The position numbers and the translations under genes are program-made. A stretch of 64,000 nt of DNA, taken from assembly GCF_001550095.1 (NCBI RefSeq), contig NZ_LRUC01000014.1, positions 1 through 64,000 on the forward strand, written 5' to 3'. The notes under the pieces are model-generated. The model worked only from the letters and a program-made list of their open reading frames with translations. It ran no database searches and had not been told where the DNA came from. Positions 31,525-43,587 of the stretch are shown here, piece after piece; the stretch's first letter is position 1; the number at the start of each line of letters is the position of its first letter. The DNA is from Celeribacter ethanolicus. GTDB taxonomy: Bacteria > Pseudomonadota > Alphaproteobacteria > Rhodobacterales > Rhodobacteraceae.

Positions 31525-32274
31525 TCACACCGGCTTCGCCTCAGGCACCGGGCGGAGCCCTTCGAGCACCCCTGCCTTGCGCCGCACCGCCTCGGGCGTG
31601 CCCGACCCGGTCTGGGCGTAAACCTGTTTCGAGGCTTCGACCACAAGAACCCCACCGGCAAGCGCCGTCGGCATCTGCCGACCGATCCGCTCCCAAAGCG
31701 GCCCCCAGCGTTTCCAGAACCGTTTGTGCGACGGCGGCTGGAACAGCACAGCCGCATGGCGTTCCGGCACGAACCGCGCGCGCCGGAGCTGAATTTCGAG
31801 CTGTCCCATGCTGTAGGGCCGCCCATAACCGAATGGCGTACTGTCAGACCGCGACCAGAGCCCGCCCCGGTTCGGCACCACGAAGAGCACCTTGCCCCCC
31901 GGTCCCAGCACCCGCCAGCATTCCTCAAGCAGAGCATCCGGTGCATCCGACATCTCAAGCCCGTGCATCACCACGAGCTTGTCCACGAACCCGGTCTGGA
32001 TCGGCCAGCGCGTCTCAGGACACAGCGCCGAAACATTCGGCAGGCCCGCAGGCCAGTGCATCACGCCCTGCTGATCCGGCATCAGCCCCACGACGCGGCG
32101 GGCATCGTCGAGAAACGGGCGCAACAGCGGCACGGCAAAGCCAAACCCCGCCACGGTCTGGCGTTCGGCATTGGGCCAGAACTCCACGACCTGATCGCGG
32201 ATCGCCCGCTGCGCGGCGCGGCCGAGCCCGGTGCGGTAATAGAAATTTCTCAGCTCAACGACGTCGAGATGCAT
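31525..32274 (-). CDS. SAM-dependent methyltransferase-like protein
   Basis: A 249-residue protein whose middle matches a Rossmann-type class I methyltransferase: [21 protein letters not shown] as the glycine-poor motif I, then [39 protein letters not shown], the motif with the post-II segment used by the UbiE/SAM_MT family. The acceptor is unknown. It starts divergently 70 bases from the gloB-like gene, a common neighbour in Rhodobacterales. Motif I is weak, so the catalytic activity should not be assumed. Confidence 0.78.
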   Translation of the reverse strand: MHLDVVELRNFYYRTGLGRAAQRAIRDQVVEFWPNAERQTVAGFGFAVPLLRPFLDDARRVVGLMPDQQGVMHWPAGLPNVSALCPETRWPIQTGFVDKLVVMHGLEMSDAPDALLEECWRVLGPGGKVLFVVPNRGGLWSRSDSTPFGYGRPYSMGQLEIQLRRARFVPERHAAVLFQPPSHKRFWKRWGPLWERIGRQMPTALAGGVLVVEASKQVYAQTGSGTPEAVRRKAGVLEGLRPVPEAKPV

Positions 32275-32344
32275 TGCATTCCCTTGGACTTCCCAGAATG
32301 CTGGGCTTCACGGTTACCATAACCGCAAGACACCGGAGAATGCC

Positions 32345-33133
32345 ATGCCAGAGATTACGCCGAAATCCGCCCTCGAGATCGTCACCGTCGCGGCCCTCTC
32401 CGACAATTACGATTTCCTCGTCCACGATCCGGTGAGCGGGCGCACGGCGCTGGTCGATGCCGCCGATCCCGCCCCGATTCTCGATGCCTTGTCCGAGCGC
32501 GGCTGGACCCTCGACGAGATCTGGCTCACCCATCACCATTGGGACCACATAGATGGCGCCGCGGGCGTGTTCGAGGCCACGGGGGCCACCCTCACCGGTG
32601 CGAAAGCCGATCAGCATCGCCTGCCGCCGCTCACCCGTGTGATCGAGCCGGGGCAGAGTTTTGACTTCGCGGGGCATGAGGTCCAGATCCTGGGCGCGGA
32701 TGGTCACACCGTCGGCCATATCGCCTATTACATCCCCGACGCGAAGGCGCTGTTCTCCGCCGACAGTCTGATGGCTCTGGGCTGTGGCCGATTGTTCGAG
32801 GGCACGCCGGAGCAGATGTGGGGGACGCTCTCGCGCTTCGCCGCCCTGCCCGGGGACACCATGGTCTACTCGGGTCATGAATATACCGCCTCGAACGCCC
32901 GTTTCGCGCGCACCGTCGAGCCCGACAACACCGCGCTGCAAAATCGTGCCAAAGCCATCGAAGAGGCACGCGCCAAAGGAGAGGCCACCGTACCCTCCGC
33001 GCTGTCGCTGGAACTGGCGACCAATCCGTTCCTGCGTGCGGGCCTTACCCCGGTGAAACAGGCGCTCGGCATGGCAGAGGCCTCCGATGTCGCGGTGTTC
33101 ACAGAGATCCGCGCGCGCAAGGACCGCTTCTGA
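32345..33133 (+). CDS. gloB: Hydroxyacylglutathione hydrolase (glyoxalase II)
   Basis: A metallo-beta-lactamase fold hydrolase of 262 residues that hydrolyses S-lactoylglutathione to D-lactate and glutathione in methylglyoxal detoxification. The dinuclear metal motif THHHWDH is at about 63-69, followed by DGHTVGHIAYY, and GHEYTASNARFA contains a later metal His. The C-terminal HAGH domain is present (SLELATNPFLRAG). Length and motifs match the classical enzyme. Start ATG 32345. Confidence 0.93.
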   Translation: MPEITPKSALEIVTVAALSDNYDFLVHDPVSGRTALVDAADPAPILDALSERGWTLDEIWLTHHHWDHIDGAAGVFEATGATLTGAKADQHRLPPLTRVIEPGQSFDFAGHEVQILGADGHTVGHIAYYIPDAKALFSADSLMALGCGRLFEGTPEQMWGTLSRFAALPGDTMVYSGHEYTASNARFARTVEPDNTALQNRAKAIEEARAKGEATVPSALSLELATNPFLRAGLTPVKQALGMAEASDVAVFTEIRARKDRF

Positions 33134-33368
33134 CACCCGGCCTGCCCCCTTGTTTTCCTGTCAAGTCATCATAGATGGTTTTTAACGAATGAGGGGAACA
33201 TTCGGCCCAAACCGCACAAAACTTGGCGCCTCCGAAAAATTTACCGGCGTTAACCACTTTTTTCCTTGAAGCTCGGACGTATCAATCGAACTTTAAGAGT
33301 ATGAGGCCACGGTAGGGTGCGGGGCCAGTCCCCCTCCAGACCCCGAATGCGAAGGAGCACAGAACGAC

Positions 33369-35702
<2,334 letters not shown>

Positions 35703-35710
35703 GCCTTTGA

Positions 35711-35739
35711 AAAGCCCCGTCCCTTGACGGGGCTTTTTC
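35711..35739 (+). terminator. Terminator after clpA
   Basis: AAAAGCCCCGTC and GACGGGGCTTTTT form a long stem with a short CCTT loop, 8 bases after the clpA stop. Confidence 0.93.
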
Positions 35740-35773
35740 TTCACGCAACGGTGCCCCGAACGATCCCCAACCG

Positions 35774-36760
35774 ATGTCTGTCATGCGTGCCCTGATTGCC
35801 CCCCTGGTTCTTGCCCCTCTCCTCGCCACCCCGGCCCTCGCCCGTGACCCGGTGCTCGCCCCGCCCATCGACTGTGTGTTGGGCCAGTCCTGTTACATCC
35901 AGAATTACGTCGATGCCGATCCCGGCCCCGGTGCCGCCGATTTCACCTGCGGCACGCTGAGTTACGACGGTCACAAGGGCACGGATTTCGCCCTCCCCGT
36001 CACCCTCGACATGTGGCAGGGCGTCGATGTCCTCGCCTCCGCCCCCGGCACGGTGAAGGCCATTCGCGACGGCATGGAGGATGTTCCCCAAGGCAGCGAG
36101 GGGGCGCCCGACGTCACCGGCAAGGAATGCGGCAATGGTGTGGTGATCGACCATGGCGACGGCTGGAGCACGCAATATTGCCACATGATGAACGGCACCA
36201 TCGCGGTTCAGCAAGGTCAGCGTGTCGGGGCTTCCACCGTTCTGGGGCAGGTCGGCCTCTCCGGCATGACCGAATTCCCTCATGTTCACCTCGCCCTGCG
36301 CCACAACGGAAAGATCATCGATCCGTTCAACCCCACCGGGCTGATATCCTGCGGCGAAGAGGCCATGTTGAACGGCACGCTCTGGGACCGCGACATGGTC
36401 TATCACGCGGGCGGCCTGCTGACACTTGGCCTCGACACCAAGGTGCCGGATTACGAGAGCGTCAAGGCGGGAACGGCGGGTAATGTCCCGCTCGGTTCCG
36501 ACAGCCCCGCGCTTGTGGTTTTCGGCTTCGGCTATGGCACTTTGAAAGGCGATATTCTTCGGATGAGCATCTTTGGCCCCGAGGGCGAGGTGATCAGCCA
36601 CGACGCCCTTCTCGACAAGGATCAGGCCCGCATGTTCCGCGCCGTCGGGCGCAAATCCCCGGGCGCGTGGCCCATAGGCGGCTATACCGCCACGGTGCAA
36701 CTGATCCGCAAGGGCGCAGAGATCGACCGGCTGGAAGAACGCTTTCGCATTGATAAATAA
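35774..36760 (+). CDS. M23-family metallopeptidase (LytM domain)
   Basis: A secreted, probably periplasmic peptidoglycan endopeptidase of 328 residues. A signal peptide is visible (RALIAPLVLAPLLATPALA, cleavage after ALA). The zinc-binding LytM signature is split as DGHKGTDFALP, with His and Asp ligands, and HVHLALR, with the final His. The C-terminal part from about 215 is a further domain of unknown function. The start may be ATG 35774 or 35783. It is convergent with the OmpA-like gene. Confidence 0.88.
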   Translation: MSVMRALIAPLVLAPLLATPALARDPVLAPPIDCVLGQSCYIQNYVDADPGPGAADFTCGTLSYDGHKGTDFALPVTLDMWQGVDVLASAPGTVKAIRDGMEDVPQGSEGAPDVTGKECGNGVVIDHGDGWSTQYCHMMNGTIAVQQGQRVGASTVLGQVGLSGMTEFPHVHLALRHNGKIIDPFNPTGLISCGEEAMLNGTLWDRDMVYHAGGLLTLGLDTKVPDYESVKAGTAGNVPLGSDSPALVVFGFGYGTLKGDILRMSIFGPEGEVISHDALLDKDQARMFRAVGRKSPGAWPIGGYTATVQLIRKGAEIDRLEERFRIDK

Positions 36761-36763
36761 GGC

Positions 36764-38386
36764 TTACTTCTCGGTGAGTTTCAACTCGATCCGACGGTTC
36801 TGCGCCAAAGCCTCGGGGCTGTCCCCCACCGCAATCGGCTGATATTCCCCGAAGCCCGCCGCGACGAGACGTGACGGATCAAAGCCCAGATCGTTGACCA
36901 TGTAGCGCACCACGGCGAGCGCGCGCGCCTGAGACAGCTCCCAGTTGTCGCGATATTCTCCGGTCCCCGACAGCGGCGTCTTGTCGGTGTGCCCATCGAC
37001 GCGAATGACCCAGTCGATCTCCGGCGGGATCTCCGCCGCCACCTCGGACAGGATGCGTGCCACCCGCGCGATCTGCGTCTTGCCCAGAGGCCCCAGCTCG
37101 GCAGAGGCCGGTTCGAACAGAATCTCGGAGGAGAACACGAACCGGTCCCCGACGATTTTCACCCCTTCACGATCGCCAAGAATTTGCCGCATCCGCCCGA
37201 AAAACTCCGAACGATAGCTCTGAAGGCTTTTCGCCTCCTCCTCCAACCGTTTGCGCTCCGCCTCTTCCAAAGCGGCCCGCGCCCGTTCTTCGGCGGCGAC
37301 CTGCGCCAGAGCGGCGTTGAGCCGTTGCGTCAGGCTGTCGATCTGAACCTCGTTCTCCGTATCTGCCGCCGTGCGCACATCCAGCGTCGATTGCAGCGCC
37401 GACAATTGCTCTCGCATCTGTGCCACCTGCGCATTCAGAAGCGCCAGCTTGCGTTCGCCTTCCGCCGATTTCGCCTCTTCGTCGATCAGAGCTGCCTGTG
37501 CGGTCGCCAAAAGCGCCGCCTGTTTGTCGCGATCCGACACATCGCTGTCGAGTTCGGCCTGCAACTTGTCCCGCGCCGTGCGCGCCGCCGCCAGAAGCGT
37601 CAAAGTTTCCTCGGCCTGCTTGCGCGCCTCTTCCAAGGCCAGCGTCATCGCGGTCAGCTCATCGTCCGATCCGGCCATCCGATCCTGCAAAGCCTTCAAC
37701 GCCGCCGCATCCGCCAGCCGGTCTTTCTCCGATTGAGAAAGCTGTTCCTGCGCCGCCACCAAAGCCGCCTGACGTTCGTTCGTCTCCGTCTTCAACTGCG
37801 CCACCAAAGCGTCCAGCGCCTCGCGCCGCGCCGCCGCCAAACGCGCCTCTTCCGTCGCCGCGTCGATCTCGTCGCGCGCTTTCGCCAGCGCAAGCTGCGC
37901 GGCCTCCTGATCCGTGATCAACTGCGCCTTCGCCGCCTCCAGATCCTCGATCTGCGCCGCCAGTTGCGCGCCCTCGGTCAGTGCCGCATCGCGCTCGGCC
38001 ATGAGGCTCGCCACCTGCGCTTCGAACGAGGCGATCCGTCCGGTCAGCGCGGCATTCTCGCCCTGTAGCCCCTCGATGGTCGCGGCCTGTGCCTTGGCCC
38101 GGGCCTGCACATCCGACAGCGTCGCCTGCAACGTGCCGATCTGGGTCTCAAGCCCGAGACTCTTCTGTTGTTCCAGCCCAAGCGCGGTGGCCAGCGCGTT
38201 CAATTCGCCGGTCAGGGCATCAAGCTCGTGCTCCTGCCCGGAAATCTGGTCGCGCAGCATGGATTGCACCACCATAAAGATGGTCAGAACGAACATCAGC
38301 ACCAGCAAAAGCGCCGTCATCGCATCGACAAACCCCGGCCAGATCGAGCCGGACATGCGATGGGAGGAGAGGCGCAGAACGGCCAT
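36764..38386 (-). CDS. MotB/OmpA-like peptidoglycan-binding protein with long coiled coil
   Basis: A 540-residue inner-membrane protein. The N-terminal membrane helix is MotB-like, with the conserved Asp in WPGFVDAMTALLLVLMF. Residues about 45-400 form a very long Ala/Glu/Gln/Leu-rich coiled coil in the periplasm. The C-terminal domain (about 430-540) is of the OmpA type that binds peptidoglycan (VIRVDGHTDKTPLSG, LSQARALAVVRYM). It is paired with an ExbB/MotA-like gene, whose stop lies four bases from its own start. Together they resemble an ion-driven motor or proton-driven energiser that links to the cell wall. The function in this family is unproven. Confidence 0.85.
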   Translation of the reverse strand: MAVLRLSSHRMSGSIWPGFVDAMTALLLVLMFVLTIFMVVQSMLRDQISGQEHELDALTGELNALATALGLEQQKSLGLETQIGTLQATLSDVQARAKAQAATIEGLQGENAALTGRIASFEAQVASLMAERDAALTEGAQLAAQIEDLEAAKAQLITDQEAAQLALAKARDEIDAATEEARLAAARREALDALVAQLKTETNERQAALVAAQEQLSQSEKDRLADAAALKALQDRMAGSDDELTAMTLALEEARKQAEETLTLLAAARTARDKLQAELDSDVSDRDKQAALLATAQAALIDEEAKSAEGERKLALLNAQVAQMREQLSALQSTLDVRTAADTENEVQIDSLTQRLNAALAQVAAEERARAALEEAERKRLEEEAKSLQSYRSEFFGRMRQILGDREGVKIVGDRFVFSSEILFEPASAELGPLGKTQIARVARILSEVAAEIPPEIDWVIRVDGHTDKTPLSGTGEYRDNWELSQARALAVVRYMVNDLGFDPSRLVAAGFGEYQPIAVGDSPEALAQNRRIELKLTEK

Positions 38387-38389
38387 GGG

Positions 38390-39562
38390 TTATTCGCCCA
38401 ATCCACGCAGTACGCGGGTCAGCTCGGCCAGTTCGGAGCGCAGTTCGGAGACGCTTTCCTGACGCCCCGCCGAGAGTTCCTCGAGAATGCGCAGAAGTTG
38501 CACGTCAATCGAGCGTAACCGCATCCGGGCCTCGGCGTCGAACGGCTCTTCCTCTGTCGCGAACCGGCTCTCCATCACCCCGATCAACCGCTCCTGCCCC
38601 TCGGCGATCCGTCCGAGCAGAGGCGCCGCGCCGGTGTCCGCATCCATTTGCAACACCAGCCGGTCCATTGAGGAAACCAGTTGTTCCAGACGGTTGTCGA
38701 CCGCGACACGGGCGGCGTCGGAGCGGGTGAACATCTCCTGCAACTGTTGCATCTGCTCGCTCATGTAATCGAGCACCGCGATCGCCCCCGACATCTCGCC
38801 CTCGCCCACATCCGAGGCAAAGCCGATGCGGGTGATGGTGGACATCCACTCTTCCAACTCGCGGTAGAACCGGTTCTGACCATGGGTCGCGAACAGTTCG
38901 AGCATACCGACAACCAGCGACCCCGCAAGCCCCAGAAGCGAAGAGGCAAAGGCCGTCCCCATACCGCCCAACTGGCTTTCGAGACCGCCCATGAGCTGGC
39001 CCAAAACATCGCTCGCGCCTTCTCCCTCAGAGGGCGACAGCGAGCGGATGGTGTCGACGAGCGCCGGAACGGTGGTGGCGAGGCCATAAAACGTCCCGAG
39101 AAGCCCGAGGAAAATCAGCAGGTTGGCAATGTAGCGCGTGATGTCGCGCGCCTCGTCGATACGGGTCGCGACCGAATCGAGGATGGAGCGCGAGGAGCTT
39201 GCCGAGATTTGCGAATGCGCGCCGCGCCCGCGCAGAAGTGCCGCCAGAGGCGCAAGAAGCCGCGGCGCCGCCTTGCCCGGCACATTCGGACGCTGGCCGG
39301 TGAAACGCTCGATCCAGTTGACCGAGGCAACCAATTGCGCCACCTGCCAGAAACACGACAGGATGCCGATGATGAACACCACGGCGATGAAGCCGTTGAG
39401 ATAGAGATTGGCGAAGAACACCGGTCCAACCCGCGGCAGAGCCATGACCGATCCGGCCACGACCAGCCCGAGCACGACGATCATCAGCGTGATCTGGCGC
39501 ACGGGTTGGGAAAAGAATTTCAGCTCGGCCTGACGCTTTCGCGTGTGATCGGGTTGGTCCAT
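38390..39562 (-). CDS. MotA/TolQ/ExbB-like ion channel protein
   Basis: A 390-residue inner-membrane protein with helices near 25-45, 50-72, 143-163 and 198-220. The last two belong to the MotA/TolQ/ExbB channel module (LIFLGLLGTFYGLATTVPAL, GMGTAFASSLLGLAGSLVVG). A coiled-coil C-terminal part (about 290-390) reaches into the cytoplasm. I chose the ATG at 39562 (MDQPDHTRKRQAELKFF) over a start 21 codons earlier. It lies directly before the OmpA-like gene and they are almost certainly one complex. This Rhodobacterales pair differs from Zorya, whose long coiled coil is in the channel subunit. Confidence 0.85.
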   Translation of the reverse strand: MDQPDHTRKRQAELKFFSQPVRQITLMIVVLGLVVAGSVMALPRVGPVFFANLYLNGFIAVVFIIGILSCFWQVAQLVASVNWIERFTGQRPNVPGKAAPRLLAPLAALLRGRGAHSQISASSSRSILDSVATRIDEARDITRYIANLLIFLGLLGTFYGLATTVPALVDTIRSLSPSEGEGASDVLGQLMGGLESQLGGMGTAFASSLLGLAGSLVVGMLELFATHGQNRFYRELEEWMSTITRIGFASDVGEGEMSGAIAVLDYMSEQMQQLQEMFTRSDAARVAVDNRLEQLVSSMDRLVLQMDADTGAAPLLGRIAEGQERLIGVMESRFATEEEPFDAEARMRLRSIDVQLLRILEELSAGRQESVSELRSELAELTRVLRGLGE

Positions 39563-39649
39563 CGACGTCCTGACCCCTTGACGGTTCGTGCTCACGATAG
39601 GGGCTCTAAAGCCCTCTGCCAACACGCGATTTCGTGTCCGGACGTTTCC

Positions 39650-40234
39650 TTACGTTTTAAGCCGATGCCGGACCATCTCGGAAAGCTCTGTCAGCTCAAG
39701 ATCTTCCATCCCGAGCTGGGCCAGATGCTCCGCCGTCGAGAAAAGATAGTCGCAATTCGGCCCCCGCCCGCCACAGGCCCCGGCGATCACCTCGGCCTGT
39801 CGCTCAAGGCTCAAAGGCCCGGTGTATTGCACATGTGCCGGGTCGACCACATAGGCCAGCGCCGGAACATCGCGCCCATCTGACAGGGTCAACACCACCT
39901 CGTGTTCGAGATAGGCCGAAGACACCAACTCGCGTTCCCGCAACGCATCCAGCGCCTGTTCGGCCACTTCCGGCCCAATGCGAAACGCCAGCCCGTGACA
40001 GGAGCCCCCCGCCTCCGCATCGAGCGCCAAAACCAGCCCCGGAACCTCGGGCGAGCCGCGATGGTGGATAGACCACATGCAGAAAGACCGCGCATAGCCA
40101 GTTAGAACCGCAGGAACGCGCTCGACGAACGCAAATCCCGGATTCCACATCAGGGAGCCATAGCCAAAGACCCAAAACCCTTCGCGCAGGTCCACATGCA
40201 CAAGCGCGTGATCCGCCGCATCATAGGAGGACAT
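39650..40234 (-). CDS. ChaC-like gamma-glutamylcyclotransferase
   Basis: A protein of 194 residues of the ChaC/GGCT family, which cleaves gamma-glutamyl groups of glutathione to 5-oxoproline. It has FGYGSLMWNPGFAFVE (substrate loop) and LVSSAYLEHEVVLTLSDG, with a Glu in the expected catalytic zone. The start ATG 40234 overlaps the leader of the divergent DUF2125 gene. Size and motif match ChaC. Confidence 0.86.
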   Translation of the reverse strand: MSSYDAADHALVHVDLREGFWVFGYGSLMWNPGFAFVERVPAVLTGYARSFCMWSIHHRGSPEVPGLVLALDAEAGGSCHGLAFRIGPEVAEQALDALRERELVSSAYLEHEVVLTLSDGRDVPALAYVVDPAHVQYTGPLSLERQAEVIAGACGGRGPNCDYLFSTAEHLAQLGMEDLELTELSEMVRHRLKT

Positions 40235-40312
40235 CGCCCTCTCTCCTCTTTTCAGCTCCGCCTCCCCCCGTTAAACACGGGCCATCCGGGAAAGAAAAGA
40301 CGGGACCCCAAG

Positions 40313-41314
40313 ATGCGTAAAATGATCTGGCTCGTGCTGGCCGTGTTCATCCTTTATTCCGGCTACTGGATCATCGGCGCGCGCGGCACGGAACATGCGA
40401 TTGCTGCCTGGATCGACGCCCGCGCCAGTGAGGGTTGGCAAGCCGAAACCGTCGAGGTCAAGACCCGCGGCTTCCCGGCCCGCTTCGACACCGCGATCAT
40501 GGAGCCGCGTCTGGCCGATCCACGCACAGGGGTGGCGCTTTCGACACCGAAGATCGAGATCCTCAGCCAAAGCTTCCGCCCAACCCGGTTTACCCTCCAT
40601 ATGGCGCCGGAACTGACGCTGGCCTCCCCCTATCAGCGCCTCGACCTCACCCAGGATTCGGCGGAGGCGCAATTGTTCGTCGATCCCGGCCCGAACCTGA
40701 CGCTCGATCATGCCTCCGTGGCGATCGACGGGTTGAAACTCCTGTCGACCGCGACCTGGGGCCTGACGCTCGACAGTGCGCAGGTGGCCTCTCAACGGCG
40801 CGCCGACGACGCGTTGACCCATGACATCACTCTGAATGCCCAAGGTTTCGCACCCACAGGTGGTCTGGTCGAAGATCTGGACCCCAAGGGGCTTTTGTCG
40901 GACCGCTTCGAGGAACTCGATCTCAAAATGACCGCAACTTTCGACACCCCCTGGGACATTCACGCCCTCGAAGGTCCGCGCCCGCAGCCGACCCATATCG
41001 ACGTCGAGAATTTCTCGGCCCATTGGGGAGAGCTGAAACTCAAGCTCACCGGTGCCTTCGACGTCGACAAGCGCGGCTATCCCGTCGGCAAGGTGGCTGT
41101 GAAGGCGGAGAACTGGCGCGAGATGATCGAGCTGGCGATTGCCACCGGCGCGATCCCGGAGAACATGAGCAATCTGGCGCTCCGCGGCGGCGAGATGTTG
41201 GCCGGGCTGTCGGGGCGCAAGGATACGATTGACGCGGAGCTGAACCTGAAAGATGGGATGATCACGCTCGGGTTCATCCCTCTGGGGCCTGCACCGCGCA
41301 TTGTCATCCGCTGA
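40313..41314 (+). CDS. DUF2125 family protein
   Basis: A 333-residue exported or membrane-anchored protein. The first 25 residues form a signal anchor (MIWLVLAVFILYSGYWIIG). The rest fits DUF2125: the family-typical segment TRGFPARFDTAI, the repeated beta-strand pattern LTLASPYQRLDLTQDSAEAQ, and the tail IPLGPAPRIVIR. The fold resembles AsmA-like lipid-interacting proteins, but that is not established. The start ATG is preceded by AAAAGACGGGACCCC. No function is known. Confidence 0.82.
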   Translation: MRKMIWLVLAVFILYSGYWIIGARGTEHAIAAWIDARASEGWQAETVEVKTRGFPARFDTAIMEPRLADPRTGVALSTPKIEILSQSFRPTRFTLHMAPELTLASPYQRLDLTQDSAEAQLFVDPGPNLTLDHASVAIDGLKLLSTATWGLTLDSAQVASQRRADDALTHDITLNAQGFAPTGGLVEDLDPKGLLSDRFEELDLKMTATFDTPWDIHALEGPRPQPTHIDVENFSAHWGELKLKLTGAFDVDKRGYPVGKVAVKAENWREMIELAIATGAIPENMSNLALRGGEMLAGLSGRKDTIDAELNLKDGMITLGFIPLGPAPRIVIR

Positions 41315-41382
41315 GGTTCCGCCCCTCTCGCATGAACCTGAGTGCCGCACCTCAATGAGGCAAATCATATTCCCGAAATGAA

Positions 41383-41405
41383 ACGGCTCCCCAAAAGGGA
41401 GCCGT
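41383..41405. terminator. Bidirectional terminator between DUF2125 and tyrC
   Basis: ACGGCTCCC and GGGAGCCGT form a perfect 9-base stem with loop CAAAA between two convergent genes. T-rich sequence follows in both directions. Confidence 0.75.
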
Positions 41406-41431
41406 CGCTTTTCCGCCAACTGAGGTCGTAC

Positions 41432-42379
41432 TCAGCCGCCTTTTTTTCCGCGTCCGAAATCCGGCGCGTCCGTGTCCTGCCCCGCCTCGATGATGCCGCG
41501 ACGGATGGCGCGGGTGCGGGTGAAATAGTCATGCAGCGTGTCGCCATCGCCGGTGCGGATCGCCCGTTGCAGGGCAAAAAGCTCTTCGGTAAAACGCCCG
41601 AGAATTTCCAGCGCCGCCTCCTTGTTGGTCAGGAACACGTCGCGCCACATGGTCGGGTCGGAGGCCGCGATGCGGGTGAAATCCCGGAACCCTGCGGCGG
41701 AGAATTTGATCACCTCCTGATCGGTCACCCGGCGAAGATCGTCGGCGACACCCACCATCGTATAGGCGATCAGGTGCGGCACATGGGACACCACGGCACA
41801 GACAATGTCATGGTGCTCCGGGTCCATCCGCTCGATGTTGGCGCCAAGGGCGGACCAGAAATCCTCGAGCTTCTTGACCTCGCCCTCATCCGCGCCCTCG
41901 GGCGGCACGATCAGGCACCAACGGTTGTCGAACAGCTCGGCAAAACCAGACCGGGGCCCGGAATGCTCCGTCCCCGCCATCGGGTGGGTGCCGATGAAAT
42001 GAGCACCCTCGGGGATATGCGGCATGACGGCGTCCAGCACGGATTTCTTCACCGAGCCGACATCGGTCACCACCGCGCCGGGTTTCAGCGCCGGGGCGAT
42101 CTCCGCCATCACCGGCCCCATCGCGCCGACAGGCACGGCGAGCACGATCAGATCGGCGTCTTTCACCGCCTCGGTCGCGGTGTCGCAAACCCGGTCCACT
42201 AGGCCGATCTCGCGCGCCGTGTCACGCGTGGCCTGAGAACGGGCATAGCCCGTGATCTCGCCCGCCACGCCCGCGCGACGCATCGCCAAGGACATCGAGC
42301 CCGCGATCAGGCCCAGCCCGATCAGTGCGACACGGTTGTAGATCACCCCGGACGCAGCTTCAGACACAGTTTCAGACAC
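41432..42379 (-). CDS. tyrC: Prephenate/arogenate dehydrogenase family protein
   Basis: An NAD(P)-dependent dehydrogenase of 315 residues for tyrosine synthesis. It has the dinucleotide-binding motif [15 protein letters not shown] near residue 20, [14 protein letters not shown] with the conserved His, and [12 protein letters not shown]. It overlaps hisC by 8 bases. The pair hisC-tyrC is a usual arrangement in Rhodobacterales, where the aminotransferase may also act on aromatic substrates. The choice between prephenate and arogenate as substrate cannot be made. Confidence 0.92.
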   Translation of the reverse strand: MSETVSEAASGVIYNRVALIGLGLIAGSMSLAMRRAGVAGEITGYARSQATRDTAREIGLVDRVCDTATEAVKDADLIVLAVPVGAMGPVMAEIAPALKPGAVVTDVGSVKKSVLDAVMPHIPEGAHFIGTHPMAGTEHSGPRSGFAELFDNRWCLIVPPEGADEGEVKKLEDFWSALGANIERMDPEHHDIVCAVVSHVPHLIAYTMVGVADDLRRVTDQEVIKFSAAGFRDFTRIAASDPTMWRDVFLTNKEAALEILGRFTEELFALQRAIRTGDGDTLHDYFTRTRAIRRGIIEAGQDTDAPDFGRGKKGG

Positions 42380-43466
42380 CGGCCTGTTCCCCTTTGAACT
42401 GACCGATCACATGGGCAACACGGCGGCAAGAGGCCTCGTCGCCAACGGTGATCCGCAGGCAGTTCGGAAGACCATAGCCTCCGACCCGACGCACGATGAT
42501 GCCCTGAGATTTCAGGAACTCGTCACAGGCCTCCGCCTCCGCCTGATCGGTGAACCGTGCCAGGACAAAGTTCGCACAGGAGGTGTCGGACGGAATGCCC
42601 AGCTCCATCAGCGCCTCGGCAAGCCAGGCCCGCAGCCGGGTGTTGTCCTCGCGGCATTTTTCCACCCAGTCGCGGTCTTTGACGGCGGCTTCGGCCGCGG
42701 CCAGTTGCGCCTCCGAGAGGTTGAACGGCCCGCGCACACGGTTCAGCACGTCGATGATGTCCTTGGGACCGTAGCCCCAGCCGACACGCACCCCGCCCAG
42801 ACCGTAGATCTTGGAAAAGGTCCGCGTCATCACCACATTGTCGCGCGCCTCGACCAGTGCCGCCCCCCCGTCGAAGCCCTCGACGAACTCGGCATAGGCA
42901 CCATCGAGCACCAGAAGCACCTGCGGCGGCAGGTTGGCAGCGAGATGCGCGATGTCGCGCTGGCCGATCATCGTACCTGTCGGGTTCGCCGGGTTGGCGA
43001 TGAACACAAGCCTCGTGCGCTCGGTGCAGGCTTCGAGAATGGCGTCCACATCCACAACGCGCTCGCGCTCGGGCACGCAGACCGGCGTCGCCCCTGCGGC
43101 ACGCGCGGAGATTTTATACATGGAAAAGCCGTGCTCGGTGTAGATCACCTCATCGCCCACACCGGCGTAGGCCTGGCAGAGGAAGTGGATGATCTCGTCC
43201 GAGCCGACACCACAGATGATGCGCTCCGGGTCGAGCCCGTGCACATCGCCGATCGCCTTGCGCAGACTGCTGTGGTCGGTGTTCGGATAACGATGGAGGG
43301 TGTGAACCGCCTTGGCAAAGGCTGCCTTCGCGCTTTCCGGCGCGCCGAACGGGTTTTCGTTCGACGACAGCTTGATCACATTTTCGACGCCCTGCACATG
43401 GCTCGCCCCGCTCTGATACAGAGCGATGTCGAGGATGCCGGGTTGCGGTTCGATCAAACGGGTCAT
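42372..43466 (-). CDS. hisC: Histidinol-phosphate aminotransferase
   Basis: A class II PLP aminotransferase of 364 residues. The lysine lies in [20 protein letters not shown], and the other typical blocks are [24 protein letters not shown] and NPANPTG. It can act in histidine and, given the next gene, in aromatic amino acid synthesis. Start ATG 43466. It is the first gene of a two-gene unit with tyrC. Confidence 0.92.
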   Translation of the reverse strand: MTRLIEPQPGILDIALYQSGASHVQGVENVIKLSSNENPFGAPESAKAAFAKAVHTLHRYPNTDHSSLRKAIGDVHGLDPERIICGVGSDEIIHFLCQAYAGVGDEVIYTEHGFSMYKISARAAGATPVCVPERERVVDVDAILEACTERTRLVFIANPANPTGTMIGQRDIAHLAANLPPQVLLVLDGAYAEFVEGFDGGAALVEARDNVVMTRTFSKIYGLGGVRVGWGYGPKDIIDVLNRVRGPFNLSEAQLAAAEAAVKDRDWVEKCREDNTRLRAWLAEALMELGIPSDTSCANFVLARFTDQAEAEACDEFLKSQGIIVRRVGGYGLPNCLRITVGDEASCRRVAHVIGQFKGEQAGV

Positions 43467-43587
43467 GGGTCCACTCGCTTAGAATTTACCCGCTCCTCTT
43501 AGCGCCGCGTGCCGGACTTTGCCAGCGGCATGAGCAGCACAGACGCAGTTGTTGCGCGCGCGCTTCGGTTTCCACGCGATCACAGGC

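Noticed and set aside
33134-33368. clpS gene upstream of clpA
   Set aside because: No frame of the right size or with ClpS motifs exists in these 235 bases.
36764-39562. Zorya-type phage defence (ZorAB)
   Set aside because: The channel subunit lacks the long tail of ZorA, the coiled coil is in the OmpA-like partner, and no ZorC, ZorD or ZorE gene is adjacent.
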